A stretch of DNA of 64,000 nucleotides from the NCBI GenBank assembly GCA_032988165.1, contig JANTQF010000088.1:55737-119736 (forward strand), given 5' to 3'. The notes under the pieces are model-generated. The model saw only the letters and a program-made list of their open reading frames with translations. It searched no databases and was not told the DNA's origin. The DNA comes from Emmonsiellopsis sp. PD_33. Lineage: Eukaryota > Ascomycota > Eurotiomycetes > Onygenales > Ajellomycetaceae. The translations under genes and the position numbers were made by a program. Shown piece after piece: positions 22,238 through 33,300 of this stretch (the first letter of the stretch is position 1; every line of letters begins with the position of its first letter).

Positions 22238-22795
22238 GGTATTCAACATGACTGAGTTGTTGAACATTGACGTTATTATCAGAGAAGGTATTCAACATAG
22301 TTTAGCGTGAGCATGAACCCATAGTAGGGCTTTTTTGGGGGGTGGTTCTGCTATCATGCCATAGTTCTAGTATTATAAATGCTGGCCAGACAGCTTAGCA
22401 TAGCGAGGACGATAGCGTCATCAGGGACACCATGTTGGAGAGGAGAGCATAGGGATATATGTTAGTGATGTTTGAGGCATAATTGCCGCTATGATCTTTT
22501 CATGCAAGGTTCCCCAGCGATATGTTTGATCCTTATTTAGGGCTGAGCCTGATAGGGCCGGCTTGACCCGTTTTCGGCGGCAAATGCTATTTAAGATGGT
22601 TAAACGCCTTTTGTGTACCTAACTGGTCTGTTTCGAATCTTGTCGGCGCTTAAATATCAATACCAGGGAGATTATTTTGCCCCTAACGTGCAACAAAGGG
22701 ATTAAAGACTCTTTTGTAAAACACCCCATGCTTGTATTATATTATGGGGACCTTTAGCACATTTTCGATGCCTTCCATCAGACCTTAAATTCAGC
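22238..22795. other. Intergenic, GH76 to metallophosphoesterase
   Basis: No gene or strong signal is seen. The phrase GGTATTCAACAT occurs twice near 22238 and 22287. The sequence is otherwise plain 3' flank and promoter. Confidence 0.5.
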
Positions 22796-23809
22796 ATGAA
22801 TGCTGATAACAGCAAAAATCCCCCACGAACCATCAACCTCCCCGGCCACCGCCAACGCGCCATAGCCTCTTACCTCGTCCAACTACATCCATACCATTCA
22901 ATCACCATCCCACCCTCGACCCCTCCAGCCCCTCTCAGAATCGTCTGTATCTCGGACACCCACAACACCCAACCCAACCTCCCCCCAGGCGACGTGTTAA
23001 TACACGCCGGCGACCTCACGGAAAACGGCTCCTTCGACGAGATCCAGTCACAAATAACCTGGCTCTCCTCACAACCGCATCGTTATAAAGTGATCATCGC
23101 AGGCAACCACGATGTATTGCTTGACACCGACTTTCTAGCAAAGTATCCCGAGCGCAGATATGGCGATAGCAGGACGCTGGACGATCTAGACTGGGGCTCC
23201 GTTTGCTATTTACGAAACTCTTCAGTTACCTTGGAGTTCGGACGCGAGAGTAGTAGTAAAATTGCGCTGGAGGGGGCGGTATATGGAAAAAGAAGTCCTG
23301 GAGACCGTCAGCTATCAAAAAGAACCCTCTCCATATACGGCAGTCCATGGACACCACAGTACGGGGTATCCGCCTTCCAACACGCGCGCGAAGAGGATGT
23401 CTGGAGCGGGAAAATCCCGCCGGACACGGACATTGTTGTCGTCCATGGGCCCCCGCGGTTTCATCTTGATAAGCGGGATTTCCATCGGGCGGGATGTCCG
23501 CTACTAGGAGCTGAGGTAGCGCGGGTTAGACCTCGTCTTGTGGTGTTTGGGCACATTCATGTTTCTTATGGGAGGGAGGATGTTGTTCTTGATCGGACGA
23601 GGCGGTTATATGAGGAGGTTATGAACTTTTGGGCTGGTTGGCCGGCTTTGGTATTCATGGCTTGCTGTGTCTTGCTTGCTAGGCTTAAGTGTGTCTTTGG
23701 CAATAAGGGGATGGCTGGGGGTGGGAGGGTTACTACTTTTGTAAATGCTGCTGTGGTGAGTGGACTGGAAAATAAGCTGCAGAATGATCCTATTGTTGTG
23801 GAGTTGTGA
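22796..23809 (+). CDS. Calcineurin-like metallophosphoesterase (MPPED/UPF0046 type)
   Basis: A single exon encodes 337 residues. All motifs of the two-metal phosphoesterase fold are present in order: ISDTHN (about residue 52), HAGDLTE, AGNHDVLLD, VVHGPPRFHLD and FGHIHVSYGRE. This short subtype (rhamnogalacturonate-lyase-free, MPPED-like) is widespread in ascomycetes. It is likely to hydrolyse phosphodiesters with Mn or Fe; the physiological substrate is not known. Near the C-terminus, a hydrophobic segment (FWAGWPALVFMACCVLLA) could be a single membrane helix, so the protein may be membrane-anchored with the enzyme domain in front. The start is the first ATG of the frame, about 40 bases after an in-frame break. 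Confidence 0.9.
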   Translation: MNADNSKNPPRTINLPGHRQRAIASYLVQLHPYHSITIPPSTPPAPLRIVCISDTHNTQPNLPPGDVLIHAGDLTENGSFDEIQSQITWLSSQPHRYKVIIAGNHDVLLDTDFLAKYPERRYGDSRTLDDLDWGSVCYLRNSSVTLEFGRESSSKIALEGAVYGKRSPGDRQLSKRTLSIYGSPWTPQYGVSAFQHAREEDVWSGKIPPDTDIVVVHGPPRFHLDKRDFHRAGCPLLGAEVARVRPRLVVFGHIHVSYGREDVVLDRTRRLYEEVMNFWAGWPALVFMACCVLLARLKCVFGNKGMAGGGRVTTFVNAAVVSGLENKLQNDPIVVEL

Positions 23810-24236
23810 GATCGAGGCCGGTTTGATGGGCTATTTATGTATTGATGTACATTTAATCCATTTTTTTCTTTCTTTCTTTTCTTTTCTTTTTTTTATTTTT
23901 CATTGCCATTGTGATGGCCCTAGATGGGAAAAATAGGGGGAAGGGGGTAACATGGGCGGGATATCGGGTTGAATTATGCTTAATGCAATCGCCCTCCACC
24001 AAGCCAAACTATAAAAATGGAAAGTTATTAGGGAAGGTAGATAGTTGCATGATCGCTCAGGTGGAAAGTGAAAAGATTAAAAATTATCTATCTATGAGAG
24101 TACTATACAAGCAGGCAGGTATCGCCCTCTATCCAACTTTTCAGACAACCAATCTTACATTTTGTCCAACTATGTCCCTTCTATTCTGCATCTTTCTAGC
24201 CCCTCTCCTCTCTTACTGGATGTGGTTCTGTCTGCC
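23810..24236. other. Short convergent intergenic region with pyrimidine microsatellite
   Basis: Two convergent 3' ends face each other here. A T/C tract (TTTCTTTC repeats, then a T run) lies at about 23858-23899. An open frame from 23911 into the lipase gene is antisense and not called. Confidence 0.55.
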
Positions 24237-25601
24237 CTATGCAGCGTACTGCTTAATACCTGGCTCAATGTTCGTCTTGTCCTTATACTTAAAGGCCTCT
24301 CCGAAAAACACAGATATCAACCCAAGCGTGTCACTTAGCTCCTCGAGCCCCACTCCATCAGGGACAAACTTGGAGCATACATCTTCTTTGAAATTCGGGA
24401 TATTATCGGGGTTTCCAGGGCCAGGGTTGAGCAGCGCATCCTGAATAAGCGCCCATGTAACCGGGTTGAGGAGAGTAGTTCCATGAGTGTAAATCCCTCC
24501 AGCAGGCTGAAAAGGGCAGAGTCCCTGCACTAGATTATTTGTGACGCCAACGTTACGCTCGTCAGACATGAGAGCTGATGCCAATGGGCCTGCCATCGGT
24601 TGGACGATATCGTCAGTGGCCGAGTAGATGGTTGTGGTGGGGACGTATGCGGAATCGCCACCATTGGCGCGGAATACATCTAGGAAAGTGGAGGCGGAGG
24701 CTTGCTGGGCAAAAGCCGGGGTACAGATGAGAGCGAAAGGGAGATCCGGACAGATAAGATCAGCGAGAATGGTACCGCGGAAATCTGGGCTAATGGCGAT
24801 GAAGTCTTCGACAACTTCACGGGTCGACGGCCAGTATTTCAGCGACCATTGCGTGTTTATTCCACCCTGAGACCAGGATATCACTGATACGTTGCGATTT
24901 TGACAGATGCCAGAGACGTAGTTGATTGCATATGCGACGTATTCAGAGTTAACTTGAATGTCGTCGTGGGATGCGTGAGGTATGTTCACTCTGATGGGAT
25001 CGGCGTAGGAGGTGTTTGCGAAGAGTTTCTCGAGGTTGTATTTGTAAACCAGGTTGACAGGGACAGATGTACCTGGAACCAGAATGATGGGCTTCTTTTC
25101 GCCCTGGCAGTATTCGAACTCGTCTGGAATGACAATAGCCTCGCGAAGGGTGGTTTCATTTAGGGAGTACGGAGCATCTTCAGCTGATTTCGATGGGTAT
25201 ATGCTGCCTTCTGGCGCCCTTCCGTTCTGCTTGGTGGCCGAGTAGATATCCGAGCTGAGGCTTTCAATCAGGGAATCCAATGTTCTGGTAGATATCAGGC
25301 CGCCTCCTGTCATGTCCGATGTCATGCTAAACATGTTTTTTCCAAAGCCCTCCTTCCCCTCCAAAAACTCGAACACTTTCTCGAAGGAATCGAAAGCTCC
25401 GCCATCCGACGGCGCCTTTTCCTTCAGCTTGGAAAGGAATTCGATCAATGGATCTGTTCCAGTACTGTTTTGGGGAAAACTCTCCATGAAGGAAGAGAGA
25501 TCCGAGAGTATATCCCGAGGAGCAACATTCGTTTCATGACTCGATAATGTGCCAGAAGCAGCAGCTGCAAGGCCGAGGCCTGCGAAAAGGAGGGAACGCA
25601 T
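24237..25601 (-). CDS. CalB-type lipase (Candida antarctica lipase B family), secreted
   Basis: A single exon encodes 454 residues. A signal peptide (MRSLLFAGLGLAAAASG) leads a Ser/Asp-rich pro-region of about 130 residues, then the alpha/beta-hydrolase domain. The oxyanion segment is ILVPGTSV near 173-180. The nucleophile is Ser244 in SWSQGG, which matches the TWSQGG elbow of CalB rather than the common GxSxG. The acid is probably Asp330 in YSATDDIVQP, which matches YSATDEIVQP of CalB, and the base is probably His373 in YTHGTTLLNP. The enzyme is therefore expected to be an active secreted esterase/lipase acting on glycerides or other esters outside the cell. It converges with the metallophosphoesterase and has its own promoter in the gap that follows. 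Confidence in family is high; natural substrate is unknown. Confidence 0.95.
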   Translation of the reverse strand: MRSLLFAGLGLAAAASGTLSSHETNVAPRDILSDLSSFMESFPQNSTGTDPLIEFLSKLKEKAPSDGGAFDSFEKVFEFLEGKEGFGKNMFSMTSDMTGGGLISTRTLDSLIESLSSDIYSATKQNGRAPEGSIYPSKSAEDAPYSLNETTLREAIVIPDEFEYCQGEKKPIILVPGTSVPVNLVYKYNLEKLFANTSYADPIRVNIPHASHDDIQVNSEYVAYAINYVSGICQNRNVSVISWSQGGINTQWSLKYWPSTREVVEDFIAISPDFRGTILADLICPDLPFALICTPAFAQQASASTFLDVFRANGGDSAYVPTTTIYSATDDIVQPMAGPLASALMSDERNVGVTNNLVQGLCPFQPAGGIYTHGTTLLNPVTWALIQDALLNPGPGNPDNIPNFKEDVCSKFVPDGVGLEELSDTLGLISVFFGEAFKYKDKTNIEPGIKQYAA

Positions 25602-27305
25602 TTCAGATAGTGCGGGCGGAGGAGGTGAGAGAAGCTCAACTCCCAGAGGAAGGGCGTGGGATCCCCGGTTGTATATATTCTGTGCGGTGGCCCCGCTGTG
25701 TTGTTATACGCCCCATAGCTATGGGCGGATCTTCCTAGGGTCGTAATTTGCGGAGATAGGAGGATTTGCCTTTTTTGGAGGGATAGCTATTATTCTTCGC
25801 CTATTCTTGGTTGTGGGGCCGTAGTAGTCATATCCTTCATCAGGAGCATGTGCTCGGAGGTTTATATGCAGCGGGAAGCCGAAGCCATCTTCTGCAGAGC
25901 GGTCGCCAGTCGGCAATCACCCCCGCCAAACTTGTCAAATGGAAGGAGACACACGGACCAAAGGAGTTTCGATAAAAGTTTCAGGACCAAAAATCCAGTG
26001 GGCCGTGGCTCTCATTCGTGAAGTCAAAGGTTGAGATCGTCAACCACGTAGTTACCATTTCACAGGCCCAAATTCTCCTGCGCACGGACAAAAGCGAGGT
26101 TCAGGATTCACAGAGAACCACATCAAAACGGGCCCTGAAATTTTTAGTCCTAGTCACTGCTAAACCCGAGATTGCTGCGCCTGGTGAAATCTAACGCATT
26201 GTTCTCTTGTTGGCCTCGCCGTGGCGTATGCTTGGCGAGATGGTTTCCTAGGGGTTAATAAGCCTATATCGGCGCGTTAAAACGGTCGCGACAGACCGGA
26301 CAGTGACGGCGGATAGACGATGGTTTGCTCTCTCCTCACTCGCCTTGGGAATGCCCCCTCCGGAGTCCCTTTGGGTCCCTGATACCGACTGGGTCGTGAT
26401 CAGCGGCGGATTCAGACTGTAGAAGGGTACGGAACCTACTTTTCAATGAGGATTTGCCACTGCTGCCAAAGTCCACATGTTTTGCTTCCTGCTGGATCCT
26501 ATCATCCTGACGGTGACATATGGCTTTTCCCCCTCTTCTTGTGTCCCCATCGCTGTGAACGGTGAGGTGGATACAAAGAGAGATGAAGTCAAGTTGCGAG
26601 CAATCTCATTGGACAGGCGCAGTTAAAACGCCGAACCCAACGGCCCACGGGGAACACTAAGATCCGCGGGCACAACCAAAGTCTGCATCCAAGGCTAATA
26701 AAATACTGCCGAGGTCACCAAAAGTTGAAATACTCATGAATATTATCCAAATAGTTCTTATTAAAAACGTACGAAGAGAACAGCCATAAGTCATGAAAAC
26801 CACCACTGCGGTCGACAAATTGCCGCATCCAAACTTTTGGTGTGAGAAAAACAAAGATATGGGTAGGGATGGTGTGAAAATTAAAATAAATATTTGGTAC
26901 ATGAAGGGTGGGCAAATACATGGATAGGACAAGAGAGAAAGGGGTAGGTCAAATAAGTACATAGAAGTTGGCATGTGCCGTAAAAGGGATGATATCTCAA
27001 GAGATCAAGAGAAATAGGGGCGGATTGGTAAGTCGCGTCGTTTAAATGGAGGGATGAAGATGTCAGGAAAAATCAAGGAGATGAAGACAAAAGAAAAGCA
27101 TAACTCGTACAATTCAAACATGGTCCTGCCCGATCCACACGCAGCATATGCTTATCCCAAGTCCATACTGAAAAGTCAACCAAAATGAAACTGCTATGCA
27201 AGTGAACTCAAACAAAGGAGAGGGGGAAAGCAAAATCAAAACACCAAGCGAAAATATGCAAGTAAATAAACGGGTAATCAAGACAAAGGAGAAGAAGCTG
27301 GCATC
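25602..27305. other. Intergenic: lipase promoter and 3' flank of the acidic protein
   Basis: About 1.7 kb holds no recognised gene. The first few hundred bases upstream of 25601 serve as lipase promoter; TATATA lies near 25673-25678. Open frames at 26657-26974 on the reverse strand are hydrophobic and low-complexity and lie in probable 3' flank; they are not called. Confidence 0.5.
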
Positions 27306-30300
27306 TTACGCAGCCGCCAACACAGTCTTTAAGTTCCCCATGAACCTCTCTCTCAATTTTGTAAGAGGCCCGTCGTCCAAATATCTCTCAGAGTTTCGTC
27401 GCTCCCGCCTACGGGTTTCTTCGGCATAACTGTCCCGCCTTTCTCGCCTTCGGCCTTCGTCGGCATAGCTACCTCTCCTCTCTCGCCTTGCACCTTCGTC
27501 GGCATAGCTGTCCCGCCTTTCGCGTCTCCGTCCCTCATCAGCATAGCTATCCCGCCTCCTAGGTCGATCTTCGGCTAGATCCTCAGTTCTCCTAGATCGT
27601 CGATGCTCTCGCCGACGCCTGTCACTTTCATCAATAGAGTCCCGTGGGGACCTATCCTCCTGGCTCCTTTGTTCGTGGTAATCATGGTGTCGATGTCTGC
27701 GATGCGAGTGAGAGTGCGACTGGGAGTGAGAGCGAGATCCGCTTGATGAATCGGAAGGGCGAGATACCGACCCTCTTCTCTCGTACTGCTTAGCCATATT
27801 TAATTTCAGCGGTGGTCCGTTGGTATCCGATTCCCCATTAGCCATGAGTTTGAATAGCGCAACAGGTTTTGCGGCTAAGGCTGCTAGAGGATTTGAGGTT
27901 GAATCCCGCTTGCTTTGGGAAGATGCAGAATTACGGCTTGAATCAAGTGAATCCTTCGCTGTGCTTCCTCTTCTGCGAGCCTCTCTTGACCTACGGCGCT
28001 CTTCTCTCTCTTCCTGGCGCAGCTTTGCTCTCTTTTGTCTCTTGGCCTCTTCGAGCGCCTCGGCTAAGCGGTTGGTGAAAATCCCGCGTTCGCTTTTTTT
28101 GCGGCGAAGAGGCGGCATATCTGAAGAACTCTTGGATCCCCGCCGTTCTCGCTCCCATTGCGACTGGCGGCGTCGTCTTCTTCGCCTAGCGTTTGAGGAT
28201 GCGACTAGGTCTGGAGATTCACCGGGAGAGGAGTCAATCGCCTCTTCGTCAAGAATCTCACGCATTGTTCCATCGCCATCCACAACAATCAATGGCTCTT
28301 CGGCAGGGGCGTCCCCGGGAGCTTCTTCCTCAGTCAGAGGCGCTTCTTCAATGGGCGTCTGTTCAGCGACAACTTCTTCTTCCATCACAGTTTCCTTAGA
28401 TGCATCATTAGGTTGAGGCTCCTCTGCTTCTGGTGGTGTTTCTGCAGGGGCATCTTCTACAGGAGCAGTATCCGTGGCAGGCGGCTCCTCAGCGTGCGGC
28501 TCTTCAGCGGATGGCTCTTCAGCGGGTGGCTCTTCAGCGGGTGGATCTTCTACTGCAACTGGTTCTTCCACAGGCGCGTCTTCCACAGGCGCGTCTTCCA
28601 CAGGCGCGTCTTCCACAGGCGCGTCTTCGGCAGGCGGCTCTCCAGAAGGAGCTTCGTCAGCGGTTGGCTCTTCAGCAGGTGGCTCTTCAGTGGGAGGTTC
28701 TTCTGGACCTGGGTCTTCAGCGGGCGGCTCTTCTACGGCAAGTGGTTCTTCCACGGGTTGGTCTTCAGCAGGAGCTTCTTCAGCAGGAGCTTCTTCAGCG
28801 GGAGCTTCTTCGGCGGGAGCTTCCTCGGTGGGAACTTCTTCGGCGGGAGTTTCTTCGACGGGAGTTTCTTCGACGGGAGTTTCTTCGACGGGAGTTTCTT
28901 CGACGGGAGTTTCTTCGACGGGAGTTTCTTCGACGGGAGTTTCTTCGACGGGAGTTTCTTCGACGGGAGTTTCTTCTGGAGCTGGATCTTCAGCTGGCGC
29001 TTCCTCCCCAGGGACATCGCTGGCAGGGGGTTCAGCCGGTTCCTCCTCTGCCGGAGCAGGTTCTTCGACTGGTGGTTCTTCAGCTGGGGAGTCCTCAGGG
29101 GCTGGTTCGTCCACTGGAGCCGCTTCTTCAGCTGGCGGCTCCTCCTCGGGAGCTTCTTCAGGAGGAGCTTCTTCTGGAGCTTCTTCTGGAGCGGGTTCTT
29201 CGACGGGTGACTCCTCTGCTGGGGATGACTCTTCAGCGGGGGATTCTTCGGATTCATTCTGCGTCTCTGGTTCGGCGGGTGGCGTTTCATCCTCCGCTGC
29301 ATCTTCAACGGCTATTGGCTCTTCATCTGTAGGTTTGGATTGGTCGATGGCTATTTCATCTTCCTTGTGCTCGTCTATCGCCCCATCAGATTCTTTGGGA
29401 GTTCGCTCGAACTCGAAATTATCGTCGTCACCCCAGTCAAACTCTGCTTCACTTTTTTCTGCCTCTTTTTCGGCTTCAACCTGGCCCACCTCAGCCTCGG
29501 GGTCGACATCTGGGAATTCCGCATCATCTAAATTTGTTAGTTCTGTGCAATCCAAAGGATTGGGGTTTAAATTACCATCATTTTCATCGTTGTTGGTGAC
29601 CTCTGGTGGCGTTTCTTCAGTCGGCTCGGCGGGTTGATGGTCGGCACCCGTGGAATCTTCGCTTCCCGGACTTTCGCTCTCGGCGGGGGCATTTGCTTCA
29701 TCGGTTCCAGCCTCTTCGCTTGGGCTTTCCTCTTCAGCGCTTTCTTCTTTTGAAGGTTCATCCTTCTCACCCTCGCCCGCCGTTGGGGGGTCCTCAGCAT
29801 TCTCTTCTTTTACTTCCTCTACAGGCTTCTCGTCACTCGTCCCATCTTCAGTTGTTTCTTGCTGTTCCTCCTCTTTAACATCTGGAACGGAATCAGTAGG
29901 TGTGTCGGCAGGCATCTCTTCAGCTGGAGGGGGTCCTTCAGAAGTGGTATCTTCATAATATTAAAGGCTAATTGTGAGTCTCTGATAATATATAGACCAT
30001 AGGTCTCGATATATAAGAGATGCAATGTGAAGTTTGAAAGGGAAACAAAGGGAAAAATGAAGACAGAAGGTGAAAGAGGATTCGATCAAATAAGAAGAGC
30101 TGAGATGTAACCCGAGGGCGTGCAATATACGTACCGTTTGATGGCTCTGGTGGTGAATCTTCTTCAGGGGGTGAAGTAGATTCAGGTGGGTCAGTCACTG
30201 ACGGATCATCTGAACCCATATCCTTATTCGACTCAGTGTCAGCATTGACCTTATCATCGTCGACTGTCCCAGAATTGCCAAACAAGGAAATGACTGGGAC

Positions 30301-30384
30301 GCTTGAAAACTTGAGGGTTTCACGGTCGAAGGTTTGATACGTAAATTGAGGGAGTTTTGCATACTCGAACGGAGCCTTCGACAT
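27306..30384 (-). CDS. Large acidic repeat protein with basic, RS-like C-terminus (unrecognised)
   Basis: Two exons (30384-30135 and 29950-27306; intron 29951-30134, 184 bp) give 964 residues. The join produces SNDTTSEGPPPAEEMPAD in frame. The N-terminus (MSKAPFEYAKLPQFTYQTF) looks like a short conserved head. The next 550 or so residues are very acidic, dominated by Pro, Glu and Ala in five-residue repeats (PVEET, PAEEA, PAEEP). After about residue 650 the charge reverses: an RRRRRR stretch, KKSERG, Ser/Arg-rich and His-rich (SHSHSHRRHRHH) parts, and four tandem DSYADEGRRRERR-like repeats. The final helix reads LTKLRERFMGNLKTVLAAA. Opposite-charge halves suggest self-association or a scaffold; the family is unknown to me. 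The start is uncertain: the overlapping frame beginning MGKKKKNKSK at 30523 is also open, and the true first exon may lie further upstream. Confidence 0.75.
27411..27560 (-). repeat. 39-bp-unit tandem repeat coding DSYADEGRRRERR
   Basis: Four imperfect copies inside the acidic-protein gene encode DSYADEGRRRERR, then GARRERR, GRRRERR and EETRRRERR variants. The unit length is a multiple of three, so copy-number changes keep the frame. Confidence 0.7.
28846..28980 (-). repeat. 15-bp tandem repeat, eight perfect copies (PVEET)
   Basis: On the plus strand the unit GGAGTTTCTTCGACG repeats without a mismatch at 28846-28965, with a ninth copy that varies at its end. It encodes PVEET on the reverse strand. 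Less regular relatives (PAEEA, PVEDA) extend to both sides, so this is the youngest part of a larger expansion. Confidence 0.92.
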
Positions 30385-33300
30385 CTTGTGAAGGTGCAGC
30401 CACTTGGGCAGCACCGTCTTTAGAGGAATCGGGGTTGTTGTCGTTGTCGTTGGGGTCTGAAGGTATCTTAAAGTTGACGGGAGGGTTGTTATTCTTGCTC
30501 TTATTCTTTTTTTTCTTTCCCATATTTAATCGGCGAATAAATAAGCAGAATGAGTGGGAGGCACTGGGCGTTGGGGGGGATTCGCTGACTTAAAAGTGTC
30601 GTAAGGCGAGGGTATATGAGTCGCCAAAAGGGGTGACACGGAGTGACCAGGTAGGAGAAATTTAAAAGATGAGAGGAGGAAGATGACGAGGAATAGCAGA
30701 GGAGGCGATGTAATAGGGAACTGAAATCCAAACAAAGCACATGTCTGACATCCCTACGCCTGGCGCAGGAATATCCTCCACTTGAAATTGTGGTGCGAGC
30801 CTGCAAACACGAATCCGCAACCGGGTAGGCGTCAGACAGATTAACGAACCAATTCACGAGAGACTCATCTGCCATTGGGCCACGTCTCACGATCCGACCG
30901 GATTCTTGTAGAGTTCACACCCAAGTACCAAGCGCACTAGAGTGGGTTGATGATGCAAGCCCGGGAGTCGAAGCAATGCAGGATGTTGTAAGAAGGAGAG
31001 GCTTGAAATGAAGCCCCAAAAAACAAAACAAGGAGAAAAACGGTACAAAATTACTAGAGAGTAAAAAAGGAAATACAATCCGCCTTGCTGGCGAACCAAC
31101 AAGCAAGAGCAATATTAATATCTTCCAATGGGAGGGGTGGAATTGGTTGAAATAGGAGCGGAAGTGCTTCGCCTAGTCGAATTTATTTAACCGGCGGCCT
31201 CGGAAGGAGGCAAAGTAAACGGAGAACAGCCAGGACAGTCAGGTAAGGCGATGCCTCGCAATACGTGCAAGCCAAGTGGCATGTTCCTTTTTTTTGCCTG
31301 GGAATATGTATCTACCTGAGGTTTCTGCCCAACGTCTCCGGTGATTGGCTCCGGCCGGACCAGGGCGGAGTGGTTGCAGAGAATTGCGGATGCGGGTTTT
31401 CCACTGTGGTCTTATTGGCTTGGCCTCAGTCATCTAGTTGTAAGATTACGCCGCAGGGAGCATGGCGTGTAATCAATCATAAGCTGCCGCACGCGAGGCA
31501 CGACAATGGTAGTATCGGAAGAAGACGGCCATACGCAGATATCAGAGCGGGGCAGCACTGCTTTCAGGACAGAGTCGCAAACTGGGGGCTGCAGTCCCTG
31601 TCTGATGCTTGGGAAACTGGGCAATGCAGGCCCTGGGCAGCAGGACCCATCATCCATGGGGAATCTGCCTGTAGCGTGGGAGGCAGCAGAAGCAAATGAT
31701 GACTGGCGGAGGAAGACACGGCAGCCCCATGGTAGGCCCCAGGCTAGGGAGAATGTGCGCAGACTGCGGTTAGCCATTCAACAAAGCGAGGAGAGCGAGG
31801 ACTGTTGAACGGGCAACAGGCGATGTCGAGGCATGAGGCGACGAGTGTCGTCAAGGAAGCTGGGGATCCAAGCACGGTCCCGTGACCTGGGCGGCTTCCC
31901 ATTGGCTGCTCGGCGGTGGGCTCTGCTGCGATTGGATGCCTCATACGTGCAGATTTCGGCCTGACATCGCGGGTGGGTATTGCGATACGTTCCAATACAC
32001 CGCATATACTCCGTACAGGCTTAGCCTGTCATGGTTTCCGCGTCACATACGCTGCCAATACACGCTTTCCCGTATATCGTAACGTAACGCCCCGTCTCAA
32101 TCTTACCTCCTTTTTCTTCTCCAGTCGACGTGGTACCTCTCTGCAACTCCGTTTGTCGCTTTGTTTTCTGCCCTTTTCTGTCTTTTTCTCTGCAGCTTGC
32201 TGCTTTCCAGAATCAAAAGCAGAGTCAGGAGAGATCAAAATCAGCTTCTCACCCAGTTGATCTATTAATATCGCCTCTGCCTTGCAATGCCTCTCCGTCG
32301 GGTACGATCCGTCATCTCCAACCAGTAGCCCAGCACTGTCAGGGGCACCGCAGTTTAATCTCGAGAAAATAGGGCCGCGAGATTGTTGTTAGATCTATGC
32401 CAGGTCAATTTGAAACGTCACACAATATACATCCTACATGGCACTTTCATTGACCAAATGCCATGATCCAGAGCCAGATCTGGACTCCTCGATATCAGGA
32501 AAGCAACATTTCGAGATTGCCCACACAAATGTTCCAAGGACTGCGGGCATCCTGCCATCTTTGCTGATTGGCAGTGATTGGGAAAGTTGTTCAAATTTTC
32601 AGTCATTGACTCATTGTCGTAGCTGCCATCGGATGGATATCCGTCAGACAGCTGCCATACGTATCATATTCATGTTCTCACAAACCCAACCTCATGGAAA
32701 GGAAACGGGACAACAAACAATGAAAAAACAAAATAATAGTGATAACTGCATTGGAAAACACCTGTAAGAATAAGTGGCCATCCCCACCTACCACCAATTA
32801 CGGGCAAGGAGCAGCTGTGTGAGTGAGAAGATCCCATATTCTCAACACCCGCAGATGCCTTTGCATAAAACATCTCAGACAACTTTTTGAGGATGTGAAT
32901 ATCCAATCTCTATGCGCCCAGCACCCCACATGCACAAGTCCCAAAACTGTCAGCCCATCCAGTCTTCGTGATATAAATCCTGGCCTGGTTGCAAGCATCA
33001 CCATGCCCATGCCCACATTATCAACCCCCACCACCCCCTTGCTCAAAGCGGTTCTAGGACCATGATATAGAATACCCCATATGAGAATCACATAGACATT
33101 GTACAACAGAAAACACCAGACAGAAGTGTATATTTACTTCGGTATTATAAAAAAGGAAACCACATACGCGTGGACCGAGTACTCGACAGGAGGGAGAACC
33201 TTATCCGCTCATACAAAGGCATGCCGTGGCACCTCAGGTTTCAAGGAGTCAGTCACACAAATCGAACGGAGCCCGATTCAACGTGGCAAATGATAAACTG

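Noticed and set aside
23911..24444. 177-codon plus-strand frame running into the lipase gene
   Set aside because: Its second half is antisense to a well-supported lipase and its first half is flank sequence.
28413..29637. 265-, 299- and 387-codon plus-strand frames over the acidic protein gene
   Set aside because: They arise from tandem units of 15 bp read in other phases. They are kept as a finding about antisense coding, not as genes.
31265..31699. 144-codon open frame in the gene-free stretch
   Set aside because: The protein has a hydrophobic start followed by random-looking sequence, no recognised motif, and an equally long frame lies on the opposite strand.
32798..33106. 103-codon reverse-strand frame
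   Set aside because: No domain, no splice context and overlapping frames on the other strand.
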